This document shows positions 16,818-24,425 of a DNA stretch of 64,000 nt, piece by piece. Every line of letters begins with the position of its first letter. Position 1 is the first letter of the stretch. The position numbers and the translations under genes were made by a program. The notes below the pieces were generated by a model. The model was not told the origin of the DNA. It saw nothing but the letters and a program-made list of their open reading frames with translations, and searched no databases. The stretch comes from Herminiimonas sp. KBW02 (GTDB taxonomy: Bacteria > Pseudomonadota > Gammaproteobacteria > Burkholderiales > Burkholderiaceae_D), in contig NZ_QAJP01000004.1 in NCBI RefSeq assembly GCF_003852535.1, positions 544,719-608,718 on the forward strand, read 5' to 3'.

Positions 16818-17936
16818 TTAAAACACCAGGCCGTTCTTTTTGAACAGGGCAATGTCCAGATAGCCGGACAAGTGCTTGCTGTTGGGCGACGCCGTGACAG
16901 ACAGACCGCCCAGATCGATATTCACATCCTGGTTCAGCAAATCCTGCAGCGCGGCTTGATTGCTGCGCTTGCTTCTTTGGATCGCCCGAATCAGGGTTTT
17001 GGCCACGGTAAAACCTTCCAGCGTCAGAGATGACGGCGGTTCGTCGCGATACTTCTTCATCATGTTCAAATGTTCGAGCTGGATCGAGGATCGGCCGGTA
17101 TTCGGATTCGGTACTACCTGTGAAAAGACCGTCCATTCTACGGCGCGTGCGCCTGCCAGTTCGCGCAGGGTCTCCAGATTGATCAATGAGGTACCGGCGA
17201 CAAAGGTTTGTGCTGCGGTGCGACGGAATTCCTTCAGGAAGAGGGCGGTGCTGATGGTATCTGCGATGACGATGACAAAGCCGGGTTTGCTGCCCGCCAG
17301 GCGCGTGGCTTCCTGCGCGTTCAGTGTTTCGTTATTACCCAGTCTGGCCGCGCCGTTCAATTTCACGCCACGACCACGCAATTCTGCTGAAAGGTTGCGG
17401 AAAGCCTGCTGTGCCCACGGCGTGTCCTGGTAAGCGATGCCGACATCTTTCATGCCCAACTGGCTGAAGTGCGACAGGATGTGGCGCACTTCCTGCAGGT
17501 AGCTGGGGCGCCAGAACAGCACGCGGTTGCTATTGAGCTCGACTGTATCGACCAAGGGGGCAAACAGCAGCAGATTGCTGCGTTTAAAGGCAGGCGCATT
17601 CAGCACCGCCTGCGCGGTACTGTCGCCGACACCGCCGAGCAGGAAGTCAATCTGGTCGCGCTCTATCAGTTCGGTCACTGCTTTTGCCGCCACCGCAGGC
17701 TGGGCCTGGTCATCACGTACGACGTAACGAATGCGCTTGCCGTTGACGCCGCCGGCAGCATTCAATGCATCAAAATAGGTTTTAATCCCCGCTACGTAGT
17801 CGCGGCCTACTGAGGCATTCTGGCTGGACAGATCGATCGCCTGTCCGACGACGATGGTATTGGGCTCCTCCGCGGCGGCGGTGCTTGCAAGCAGGAAGGA
17901 GGTGGAGGCGATTGCGAAAAACCGGAGCAGGTTCAT
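16818..17936 (-). CDS. Periplasmic ABC-type substrate-binding protein, branched-chain amino acid/amide type, orphan
   Basis: A 372-residue protein with a signal peptide (MNLLRFFAIASTSFLLASTA, cleavage probably after AAA near residue 22) and a type I periplasmic binding-protein fold like LivJ/LivK. The mature start TIVVGQAIDLSSQNASVGRD, the internal DDQAQPAVAAKAVTELIERD and the FEGFT-like LTLEGFTVAKTLI region support this. Ligands in the family include branched-chain amino acids, amides, urea and aromatic compounds. The ligand cannot be told here. No permease or ATPase gene is nearby, so it either serves a distant transporter or works as a sensor. Its promoter region is shared with the histone-like gene. 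Confidence 0.82.
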   Translation of the reverse strand: MNLLRFFAIASTSFLLASTAAAEEPNTIVVGQAIDLSSQNASVGRDYVAGIKTYFDALNAAGGVNGKRIRYVVRDDQAQPAVAAKAVTELIERDQIDFLLGGVGDSTAQAVLNAPAFKRSNLLLFAPLVDTVELNSNRVLFWRPSYLQEVRHILSHFSQLGMKDVGIAYQDTPWAQQAFRNLSAELRGRGVKLNGAARLGNNETLNAQEATRLAGSKPGFVIVIADTISTALFLKEFRRTAAQTFVAGTSLINLETLRELAGARAVEWTVFSQVVPNPNTGRSSIQLEHLNMMKKYRDEPPSSLTLEGFTVAKTLIRAIQRSKRSNQAALQDLLNQDVNIDLGGLSVTASPNSKHLSGYLDIALFKKNGLVF

Positions 17937-18068
17937 GTTTGGAATGGAGTGAGCGTATTTGACCGCAATTCTGGTTTTGAATTGTGACGCCTTGATGAAT
18001 TTGCGCCTGTTGCAGCGCAGTCTTCATACACTCTTTTGCCCGCTGGCGCAGTGTTTATGCGTATTTTC

Positions 18069-18097
18069 TTGCAAAAAAAGAATAAACTATATATATT
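18069..18097 (+). promoter_or_regulatory. Promoter candidate for the histone H1-like gene
   Basis: TTGCAA at 18069-18074 and TATATT at 18092-18097 are separated by 17 bases inside a very AT-rich tract. A strong AAGGAGA ribosome-binding site follows before the GTG start at 18128. The layout fits a vegetative promoter for an abundant protein. Confidence 0.5.
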
Positions 18098-18127
18098 ATT
18101 TATACTATTAATTACAAGGAGAAGCCT

Positions 18128-18835
18128 GTGTCGAACGAAACAGAAGTCAAGGTGGAAGTGAAACCAGAAGCGCCCGTAGCTGCGCCAGCACCAGCGAAAA
18201 AAGCACCTGCAGCAAAGAAAGCTCCGGCTGCTAAAAAAGCGCCAGCGAAGAAAGCGGCGGCAAAAAAAGCAGTAGCAAGCAAAGCGCCGGCAGCCAAAAA
18301 AGCCGTCACTAAAAAAGCTGCTGCCAAACCTGCGGCCAAAGCGCCAGCAAAAAAAGTGACAGCCAAACCAGCAGCGACCAAGTCACCTGCAAAGAAAGCT
18401 GCAACCAAAGTCGCAACTAAGGCTACAACCAAGCCGGCAGCAAAACCAGTAACTAAGCCAGTAACTAAGCCAGCAACTAAGGCAACAGCAAGCAAGCGCG
18501 TTACCAAGGCAAGCAAGCCAGCGGTGAAGCCTGCAGCTAAACCAGCTACCAAACCGGCTACCAAACCAGCAGCGCCGGTATTGGCCAAACCAGTTGCAGA
18601 AGTGAAGGGCAAGAAAGCCAAGCTGGTACGCGATAGCTTCACCATGCCGGAAATCGAATATCAGGTCTTGAGCGAAGTAAAAAAAGCCTTCCTGAAAGCC
18701 GGTGTTGCGGTCAAGAAAAGCGAATTGCTGCGTGCCGGCGTCGCCCTGATCAAAGACATGGACATGAAGAAGCTCAATACGGTGATCGCGGCATTGTCGC
18801 CACTCAAGGCTGGTCGCCCGAAAAAATCCAAGTAA
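18128..18835 (+). CDS. Lysine/alanine/proline-rich histone H1-like DNA-binding protein
   Basis: A 235-residue, strongly basic protein starting at GTG (SNETEVKVEVKPEAPVAAPA). A short acidic leader is followed by about 150 low-complexity residues made of AAKKAPA, AKPAA, KPVTK and KPATK units. The last 70 residues are non-repetitive and look folded (DSFTMPEIEYQVLSEVKKAF, ending LKAGRPKKSK). The repetitive tail matches the bacterial histone H1-like/AlgP type, which coats DNA non-specifically. The C-terminal domain resembles one often attached to such tails in betaproteobacteria. The internal repeats invite length variation between strains. It is a single gene with a strong promoter-like region and two stem-loops behind it. 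Confidence 0.85.
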   Translation: MSNETEVKVEVKPEAPVAAPAPAKKAPAAKKAPAAKKAPAKKAAAKKAVASKAPAAKKAVTKKAAAKPAAKAPAKKVTAKPAATKSPAKKAATKVATKATTKPAAKPVTKPVTKPATKATASKRVTKASKPAVKPAAKPATKPATKPAAPVLAKPVAEVKGKKAKLVRDSFTMPEIEYQVLSEVKKAFLKAGVAVKKSELLRAGVALIKDMDMKKLNTVIAALSPLKAGRPKKSK

Positions 18836-18842
18836 GTATCAG

Positions 18843-18865
18843 ACTTCCTGCGCTACGCAGGAAGT
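18843..18865 (+). terminator. First stem-loop after the histone H1-like gene
   Basis: ACTTCCTGCG (18843-18852) pairs perfectly with CGCAGGAAGT (18856-18865) around CTA. It starts 7 bases after the stop and lacks a T run, so it may mainly protect the mRNA end. Confidence 0.5.
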
Positions 18866-18890
18866 TGCTCGCCTGTTGTTTCAGGGCAAA

Positions 18891-18919
18891 TAAAAACCGG
18901 TGCCATGCGCCGGTTTTTA
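18891..18919. terminator. Bidirectional intrinsic terminator
   Basis: TAAAAACCGG (18891-18900) pairs with CCGGTTTTTA (18910-18919), and the stem extends inward with one G-T pair. A-rich and T-rich flanks fit termination in either direction. Confidence 0.85.
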
Positions 18920-18952
18920 TTATGGCGCGCACGCACGTTTTCGAGTGTTGTC

Positions 18953-18992
18953 GTGTCATGAAAATGACATGCTCCTGTCATTTTGCTGAAGT
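18953..18992 (+). promoter_or_regulatory. Four tandem Pho-box heptamers upstream of the lipid operon
   Basis: Heptamers at exact 11-base spacing read GTGTCAT (18953), ATGACAT (18964), CTGTCAT (18975) and CTGAAGT (18986). They match CTGTCAT at 6, 5, 7 and 4 of 7 positions, with 4-base linkers. After the last heptamer and 10 bases comes TACGCT (19003-19008), a weak -10 at the same distance as in the pstS promoter here. AAAGGA at 19025-19030 then precedes the ATG at 19037. The 11-base periodicity is the hallmark of PhoB binding. Regulation itself is inferred. Confidence 0.65.
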
Positions 18993-19036
18993 AATCAACA
19001 GTTACGCTTCGTTCGTCACAATACAAAGGACGACAC

Positions 19037-19804
19037 ATGCGATTACTGAATGCTTCTGCCGATACCAATCTTGCTTCTCCCAAGCTGACGCTGAGCCTTG
19101 CCAGCACGCAAAAGGAAGTACGTGAAGTACAGCGTTTGCGTTACAAAGTTTTTATCGAGTCTATGGGACTGTCTTCACTGAAGAACGAAGAGAGACTCGA
19201 TAAGGATGAATTTGATGCGTACTGCGATCACCTGATCGTACGCGATTCGGAAACACTGAAAGTGGTCGGCACCTACCGCGTCATGAGCCCGCAAGCTGCG
19301 CGCAAGATGGGGCAGTTCTACTCCGAGCAGGAATTTGACCTGAGCCGCCTGAATAACCTGCGCAACAGCATTGCTGAAGCCGGACGTGCATGCATCCATC
19401 CGGACTACCGCAGCGGTGGCGTCATCATGCTGCTGTGGGCTGGCCTGGCCGCTTTCATGAAGAAAGAAAAATGCGAATACCTGATCGGTTGTGCCAGCGT
19501 CAGCCTGGCTGATGGCGGTCACAATGCGGCCGCGCTGTATCACTCGCTGGCAGAAAACAACCTGGCACCAGCCGAATATCGCGTCACACCACATTTGCCT
19601 TTCCCTATCGCCGAGCGCGAGCCTGGACATGTTGCGGTGGTGCCACCCCTGATTAAGGGCTACCTGCGCAGCGGTGCCTGGGTCTGTGGCAACCCGGCCT
19701 GGGATCCTGACTTCCACAGTGCAGACCTGTTCATGATGTTGCCACTGGCTAAGCTCGACGCCCGTTACGCACGTCACTACCTGAAAGAGGCGCAACCAGC
19801 ATGA
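19037..19804 (+). CDS. olsB: OlsB-like N-acyltransferase (ornithine lipid synthesis type, GNAT fold)
   Basis: A 255-residue acyltransferase of the COG3176/OlsB type. OlsB moves a 3-hydroxyacyl group from acyl carrier protein to the alpha-amino group of ornithine, making lyso-ornithine lipid. Family landmarks are the N-terminal EVQRLRYKVFIESMG, the acidic DKDEFDAYCDHLIVRD, VVGTYRVMSP, EAGRACIHPDYRSGGVIMLL and YLIGCASVSL. ATG 19037 has AAAGGA upstream. The stop overlaps the start of the PlcP-like gene by 4 bases (ATGA), so the two are translationally coupled. Four tandem Pho-box heptamers precede it, in line with phosphate-starvation induction of ornithine lipids known in other bacteria. OlsA is not in the window. 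Related autoinducer-synthase-like acyltransferases are an alternative. Confidence 0.7.
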   Translation: MRLLNASADTNLASPKLTLSLASTQKEVREVQRLRYKVFIESMGLSSLKNEERLDKDEFDAYCDHLIVRDSETLKVVGTYRVMSPQAARKMGQFYSEQEFDLSRLNNLRNSIAEAGRACIHPDYRSGGVIMLLWAGLAAFMKKEKCEYLIGCASVSLADGGHNAAALYHSLAENNLAPAEYRVTPHLPFPIAEREPGHVAVVPPLIKGYLRSGAWVCGNPAWDPDFHSADLFMMLPLAKLDARYARHYLKEAQPA

Positions 19805-20661
19805 AGCCACGCGACCAATTTTTGACGACTGATTTCATCGGTGCGGAAGTTGGCGCGAAGCGCGAGCCAGTTCGCTTCCGGACAATCTGGATTTCAGACC
19901 TGCACCTGGGAACGACTGGTTGCCAGGCGCAGCGCCTGCTGGAATTCCTGCGTAAAACGGAATCGGACACCCTCTACCTGGTCGGTGACATCATCGACGG
20001 CTGGCAACTCAAACGCCGCTGGTACTGGGAACAAGCGCATAACGACGTAGTACAGACGGTCCTGAAAAAGGCCAAGAAGGGTACCGAAGTGATCTTCGTA
20101 CCCGGTAATCACGATGAAGCGGTGCGCCAGTTCATAGATTTGGATTTTGGCGGCATCCGTATCCGTGATGAACTCATACACACGACGGCACAGGGCAAGC
20201 GCATGCTGGTGCTGCACGGTGACCGTTTTGACGGCGTGATTGCCTGTGCCAAATGGCTCGCCTATGTGGGTGACAACCTGTACACCGTCATCCTCAAATT
20301 CAATCAATGGTTCAACAGCTGGCGCGCCCGTGCCGGTTTGCCGTACTGGTCGCTGTCGCAGTACCTGAAGCTGAAAGTGAAGAACGCCGTCAGCTATATC
20401 TCTTCATTTGAAAACGCGCTGGCGGCTGAAGCCAAGCGTCGTGGACTGGATGGCGTGATCTGCGGCCATATCCACAAACCGGAGATCCGCGATATCGACG
20501 GCATTACATATTGCAATGATGGTGACTGGGTCGAAAGTCTGTCTGCTTTGGTGGAGGACGCGTCCGGTGCCTTGCGTCTGGTGACCTGGCAGGAAATCGT
20601 CATGTCGCACAAGGCAGCAAAACATGAAAAAGGTGAAGAATTATGCGTATCGCCATCGTAA
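19801..20661 (+). CDS. plcP: PlcP-like calcineurin-type phosphoesterase (phospholipase C / UDP-diacylglucosamine hydrolase family)
   Basis: A 286-residue soluble metallophosphoesterase. The five metal-binding blocks are visible: ISDLHLGT, LVGDIIDGW, PGNHDEAVRQF, VLHGDRFDGV and GVICGHIHKPEI. The family is usually annotated LpxH-like (UDP-2,3-diacylglucosamine hydrolase). The stretches RLLEFLR, LKRRWYWEQAHNDVVQ and YWSLSQYLKLKVKNAV read closer to PlcP, the phosphate-starvation phospholipase C of Sinorhizobium that degrades phospholipids to diacylglycerol. It overlaps the OlsB-like gene by 4 bases and the downstream glycosyltransferase by 19 bases. That context, with Pho boxes upstream, favours lipid remodelling over lipid A synthesis. 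A housekeeping LpxH elsewhere in the genome would settle it. Confidence 0.75.
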   Translation: MKPRDQFLTTDFIGAEVGAKREPVRFRTIWISDLHLGTTGCQAQRLLEFLRKTESDTLYLVGDIIDGWQLKRRWYWEQAHNDVVQTVLKKAKKGTEVIFVPGNHDEAVRQFIDLDFGGIRIRDELIHTTAQGKRMLVLHGDRFDGVIACAKWLAYVGDNLYTVILKFNQWFNSWRARAGLPYWSLSQYLKLKVKNAVSYISSFENALAAEAKRRGLDGVICGHIHKPEIRDIDGITYCNDGDWVESLSALVEDASGALRLVTWQEIVMSHKAAKHEKGEELCVSPS

Positions 20662-21692
20662 CCGATGCCTGGGAGCCGCAAGTCAATGGTGTGGTCAACA
20701 CACTGAAAGCGACGCGTAAGCAATTGCGCGCCAACGGTCACGCGGTGCTGATGGTGACGCCGGAAAACATGCGTAGCTATTCCTGCCCGACTTATCCGGA
20801 GATACGTCTGGCCTACAAGCCGTATGCCAAGGTTGCGGCGGCACTGGAAGACTTTGATCCGGATTGCATCCACATCGCAACCGAAGGCCCTATGGGTCTG
20901 GCGGCACGCCGCTTTTGTATCAACCGTGGGCTGGATTTCACTACCGCATATCACACCCGTTTCCCTGAATACCTGCGCGCACGTTTCCATTTGCCGCTGG
21001 CATTGACCTATCGCTGGCTGAAGTGGTTCCATAAACCAGCGAAGGCCGTTATGGTGCCGACGCCGCGCATGCAGGATGCGCTGGAAAAAAGCGGCTTCAA
21101 GAATGTCGTGCAGTGGAGCCGCGGTGTGGATACCGATTACTTCCGCCCGGGCCAGCGTGAAGAAGTGACACAAGAACGACCGCTGTACTTGTACGTCGGT
21201 CGCATTGCGGTGGAAAAAAATATCGAAGCTTTCCTGCAAATGGATTTGCCCGGCGCGAAGTGGGTGATCGGTGATGGCCCCATGCGCGAAGAACTGGAGA
21301 AGAAGTACCCGGAAGTGCATTTCCTCGGTGCCAAGCCGCATGATGCATTGCCGGCTTACTACAGCTGCGCCGATGTATTTGTATTCCCCAGCCGTACCGA
21401 TACTTTCGGCCTGGTACTGATCGAAGCAATGGCTTGTGGCGTGCCGGTGGCTGCCTATCCGGTCGAAGGGCCGATAGATGTGGTGGCACAAGGCAAATCA
21501 GGTGTATTGCATGAAGACCTGATGCGCGCCTGCTTCGACGCACTGAACCTGAAACGTTCAGTGGTGCGTGAGCATGCGTTGCATTACTCATGGAACGCCG
21601 CGACTCAGCAATTCCTCACGCATTTGCATCCGGTACGCAAAACCGACCACATCCCTATGGTGCCGCGCACCGCACCCAAGCCTAGCGTTTGA
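20643..21692 (+). CDS. GT4-family glycosyltransferase, Agt-like (diacylglycerol glycosyltransferase candidate)
   Basis: A 349-residue GT-B glycosyltransferase of family GT4. The N-terminal domain opens IAIVTDAWEPQVNGVVNTLK and holds HIATEGPMGLAARRF and TAYHTRFPEYLRAR. The C-terminal domain has LYVGRIAVEKNIEAFL, GDGPMREELEKKYP and the nucleotide-binding EX7E region in FPSRTDTFGLVLIEAMACG. This sequence type is that of Agt, which glycosylates diacylglycerol to glycolipids under phosphate limitation and is often encoded next to plcP. The start lies inside the plcP-like gene, so expression is coupled. The acceptor (diacylglycerol) and donor (UDP-glucose or UDP-glucuronate) are inferred from context. 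A mannosyltransferase role, as for MgtA-type enzymes, is the main alternative. Confidence 0.7.
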   Translation: MRIAIVTDAWEPQVNGVVNTLKATRKQLRANGHAVLMVTPENMRSYSCPTYPEIRLAYKPYAKVAAALEDFDPDCIHIATEGPMGLAARRFCINRGLDFTTAYHTRFPEYLRARFHLPLALTYRWLKWFHKPAKAVMVPTPRMQDALEKSGFKNVVQWSRGVDTDYFRPGQREEVTQERPLYLYVGRIAVEKNIEAFLQMDLPGAKWVIGDGPMREELEKKYPEVHFLGAKPHDALPAYYSCADVFVFPSRTDTFGLVLIEAMACGVPVAAYPVEGPIDVVAQGKSGVLHEDLMRACFDALNLKRSVVREHALHYSWNAATQQFLTHLHPVRKTDHIPMVPRTAPKPSV

Positions 21693-21701
21693 TGTTGCCA
21701 T

Positions 21702-21731
21702 GCGAGTGCGCGGCGTGCAGCCGCTACTCGC
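21702..21731. terminator. Stem-loop between the convergent glycosyltransferase and MFS genes
   Basis: GCGAG (21702-21706) pairs with CTCGC (21727-21731), and GCGGC (21710-21714) with GCCGC (21720-21724), around a small internal loop. No T run follows, so termination is inferred from position. Confidence 0.4.
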
Positions 21732-21750
21732 ACGGCGTTTCGACCTCAGT

Positions 21751-22926
21751 TCAAGTCTTTTCGCGGCCAGTCAGTATCGCAGTTCCTATTCCCATGACAG
21801 CGGCGATGCCGCCGATCAGGAACACCGACGCATAGCCATAGTGATCGGCAAACAAGCCTGCCACCGGCCCGGTCAAACCATAAGCGATATCCTGGAAGGC
21901 AGCGAAGCCACCGACGGCGGTGCCGCGTAATTGCGGCGGGACGCGCTTGACCACTTCCATCCCCATAGCCGGGAAGATCATCGAACAGCCGATACCGGTC
22001 AGCAGTGCTCCCAGCAAGGCCCAGGCCGGTTCGCTGGCGCTCCACAGCAGGAATTGACCGGTCGCTTCAATCGCCAGTGAAACGACGGCGACGCGGCTGC
22101 CGCCGACCTTGTCTGGCAAGTGAGCACAGAACAAACGCATGCCGACAAAGCCGGCGCCAAACAAGGTCAGGCCCAGGCTGCCGTAGGCCCAACCCTGATT
22201 GATGAAGTGCAGGGTGATGAAGGCACCGAGTGCGGCAAAGCCGACGCCTTGCAGCCCCACGGTCAGCCCCGGACGCCAGATGCGGCCGAGGATGCGCCAG
22301 AACGATACCCGTGCGCCGTTCTGCAGTGCGCCTTCCGGCATGTTTTTGATCATGGCCAGCCCGAGCAAAGGCAGGGCGGCACAGACCAGCATCAGGCCGG
22401 TAAAGCCAAAGTGCTGGAAGATCGCCAGTCCGAGCGGACTGCCAACCGCAAATGCACCGTAGAGAGCCATGCCGGACAAGGCGATGACGCGACCAGCGCG
22501 GGCGGGTCCCATCTGCTCTATGCTCCAGCCCAGCATGCCGACCAGCGCCAGGCTTTCACCCCAGCCCAGCAGCAGGCGGCCGACGATCAGCAAGCCATAG
22601 CTGAATGGAACAGGAAAGAGTGGCCAGGCCGAGATCCAGCACACCAGGCTGGCAATGGTGTAAATCACCAGGCCGCGCCGCATGCTGTGTTTGCCGCCTA
22701 TGCGGTCGGTCAGCGTACCGGCCTGGCTGCGGGTCAGTATGGTCGCGAGGAAGGTAATGCCGACGGCGAGGCCGGCGAGTACATTGCCGTATTGCAGTTG
22801 CTGGGTGACATATACCGGTAGTACCGGCAAGGACATGGCAACAGCGAGATAGGATAGAAAGAGGGCGAGCGTCTTCCAGATGAGTTGACGATACGCAGTA
22901 TCAAAACGCGGGGATGCTTCAGACAT
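21751..22926 (-). CDS. Major facilitator superfamily transporter (YhhS-like)
   Basis: A 391-residue inner-membrane carrier with 12 hydrophobic segments. The MFS loop motif after segment 2 is recognisable as SQAGTLTDRIGGKHSMRRG, and its counterpart in the second half is CAHLPDKVGG. The sequence resembles the YhhS/YfcJ group of uncharacterised drug or metabolite exporters. The open frame extends to 23004, but the ATG at 22926 (MSEASPRFDTAYRQLIWKTL) has CGGAG eight bases upstream and matches the family start better. It is a single gene convergent with the lipid operon. The substrate is unknown. Confidence 0.82.
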   Translation of the reverse strand: MSEASPRFDTAYRQLIWKTLALFLSYLAVAMSLPVLPVYVTQQLQYGNVLAGLAVGITFLATILTRSQAGTLTDRIGGKHSMRRGLVIYTIASLVCWISAWPLFPVPFSYGLLIVGRLLLGWGESLALVGMLGWSIEQMGPARAGRVIALSGMALYGAFAVGSPLGLAIFQHFGFTGLMLVCAALPLLGLAMIKNMPEGALQNGARVSFWRILGRIWRPGLTVGLQGVGFAALGAFITLHFINQGWAYGSLGLTLFGAGFVGMRLFCAHLPDKVGGSRVAVVSLAIEATGQFLLWSASEPAWALLGALLTGIGCSMIFPAMGMEVVKRVPPQLRGTAVGGFAAFQDIAYGLTGPVAGLFADHYGYASVFLIGGIAAVMGIGTAILTGREKT

Positions 22927-23245
22927 GTAACAGACTCCGTATAACACCATGGTCCCGGGAGCCCGCTGCAGCACATACGTCAGCGCACTCCCGCCATAAT
23001 CCATGACAGGTTGCGCGTTGATTGACGTAAACGCTTACGGCGTGCGCAGCTACGTGCGACAGCGCAGGCAGAATAACATGAAAAATTACGCGAATGAAAG
23101 CCTGCTGTTGCGGGAAAGCGCCGCCTGCGATGGCGCGGGCGGCATTCTGCAAAATTGAATAGATTTTGGTAACCGAAAACTATCGGATGAATCCGTACCC
23201 TGATCTGAGTTAACTAGCTAAATAATTCGTTCTTTAACTTATTAA
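22927..23245. other. Divergent intergenic region between MFS and SUKH-like genes
   Basis: No gene is supported in this 319-base stretch. It must hold two promoters. A 14-base palindrome CGTAAACGCTTACG at 23026-23039, with a central CG as in LacI-family operators, lies about 100 bases upstream of the transporter start. Nothing else stands out. Confidence 0.5.
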
Positions 23246-23881
23246 ATGGTATTGGCCATGGATGTATTAAAAGCGCGAATCAAAGAATTCAATGAAGCAA
23301 TTGCAAATCTGCCTGATGAGGATTCTGATTATCTGCACTACTTCGGAATAGAGAGTACCGGGCTGGCATCAGCAGAACAACTCAACGAACTGCTCCCTTT
23401 TTTTGATATGGAAGTGCCAGCCTACTATCAGCAGATAGGTGGTTTGCGGAATGACTCCGAAGACTATCATCTCAACATACCTTCAGTTTCTACATTGCTT
23501 GAAGAACTGAAGGCTGAGCGCAATTCTGACAAACGTTATTCCATGGGGCTGATAGATGCTATCAAGCACTCATGGGGGAATGATCGCCCGGAATTTCAGC
23601 ACATATCTCCAGTAGAAATTGATTACATCAATGCAAATTACAAATGCATAGGCTTCTATCGTTATGATGGGCAGTTGGAAGAAGCGTTTTATATTTACTT
23701 CGATGCCCAGCACCAGTTTGGACTGGCGCGCTACCATCAGGACGAATTTGATGAATTATGGGAAGAACATCTGACACCCATGCTTACGAAAAGCCAGGCA
23801 GATAAGTCCCTGGAGCAATTGCTGATTCAGGTTCTGGATTGCCTGGAAGAAGGCATAATGAACGATCTCGATGAAGATTAG
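23246..23881 (+). CDS. SUKH/SMI1-KNR4-like hypothetical protein
   Basis: A 211-residue acidic soluble protein. The stretch LNELLPFFDMEVPAYYQQIGGLR, followed later by YINANYKCIGFYRYDGQLEEAFYIYFD, resembles the SUKH (SMI1/KNR4) fold. In bacteria that fold is common among immunity proteins of polymorphic toxin systems and as stand-alone proteins. No signal peptide or membrane segment is present. No toxin gene lies beside it, so it is either an orphan immunity-type protein or has a separate housekeeping role. The first ATG at 23258 (MDVLKARIKEFN) is an alternative start to that at 23246. It is followed by a strong terminator. Family assignment is by eye only. Confidence 0.5.
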   Translation: MVLAMDVLKARIKEFNEAIANLPDEDSDYLHYFGIESTGLASAEQLNELLPFFDMEVPAYYQQIGGLRNDSEDYHLNIPSVSTLLEELKAERNSDKRYSMGLIDAIKHSWGNDRPEFQHISPVEIDYINANYKCIGFYRYDGQLEEAFYIYFDAQHQFGLARYHQDEFDELWEEHLTPMLTKSQADKSLEQLLIQVLDCLEEGIMNDLDED

Positions 23882-23943
23882 CCAGAAATTTGGCAGGATT
23901 GCCCTGAGAATAATGGATTATATTTAAGGGTATCGTGAATAAT

Positions 23944-23975
23944 AAAAAAGACAGGCTTCAAGCTTGTCTTTTTTT
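23944..23975. terminator. Bidirectional-type intrinsic terminator
   Basis: GACAGGCT (23950-23957) pairs with AGCTTGTC (23961-23968), one G-T pair, around TCA. Six A precede and seven T follow the stem. It ends the SUKH-like gene transcript. Confidence 0.88.
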
Positions 23976-24029
23976 ATTCGATTTAGTTTTGACCGCTTGC
24001 CAATAACGTTTTATCTGTAAGGACACCCT

Positions 24030-24371
24030 ATGAGCAATTTGCCTGCATGCCCTCAATGTCATTCTGCATTCACTTATGAGGATGGCAGCCTGTATATTTG
24101 CCCTGAGTGCGCGCATGAATGGTCGGGCCAGGCCGCAGTTGAAGTCACCGAGCAGGCGAAGGTGTACCGCGATGCGGTCGGGGCGGTGTTGCAGGATGGT
24201 GATACCGTGACCATCATCAAGGATTTGAAGTTGAAAGGTTCGGGCGGTGTACTTAAAGTAGGAACCAAGGTTAAAAACATCCGCCTGGTTGATAGCGACC
24301 ACGATATCGATTGCAAGATCGATGGCTTTGGCGCGATGAGCCTGAAGTCGGAGTTCGTCAAGAAAGTGTAA
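24030..24371 (+). CDS. yjdM: Zinc-ribbon protein of the YjdM/PhnA family
   Basis: A 113-residue protein with an N-terminal zinc ribbon ([16 protein letters not shown] and [11 protein letters not shown], four cysteines as two CxxC knuckles). A compact C-terminal beta domain follows ([32 protein letters not shown], ending [11 protein letters not shown]). This is the full-length YjdM/PhnA layout. The family was named after the phosphonate locus, but its members are not proven phosphonate enzymes and the function is unsettled. A TAAGGACA ribosome-binding site precedes the ATG. Its place near the phosphate genes may be chance. Confidence 0.9.
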   Translation: MSNLPACPQCHSAFTYEDGSLYICPECAHEWSGQAAVEVTEQAKVYRDAVGAVLQDGDTVTIIKDLKLKGSGGVLKVGTKVKNIRLVDSDHDIDCKIDGFGAMSLKSEFVKKV

Positions 24372-24425
24372 GCGGTCGTTAGCGCCTGGTGCGCGCTGAC
24401 GCCAATACCGTCATGGAGTGATGCC

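Noticed and set aside
18128-18600. Repeated units that could be mistaken for a CRISPR or tandem repeat array
   Set aside because: The repeats are irregular, in frame and coding for Lys/Ala/Pro runs; there are no equal spacers.
18112-18645. Alanine/glycine/leucine-rich membrane-like protein opposite the histone-like gene
   Set aside because: It is the antisense reading of the Lys/Ala repeats; a strong promoter, ribosome-binding site and terminators support the other strand.
19801-20661. Simple annotation as LpxH of lipid A synthesis
   Set aside because: Conserved blocks, Pho boxes and the Agt-like and OlsB-like partners fit PlcP better, though LpxH is not fully excluded.
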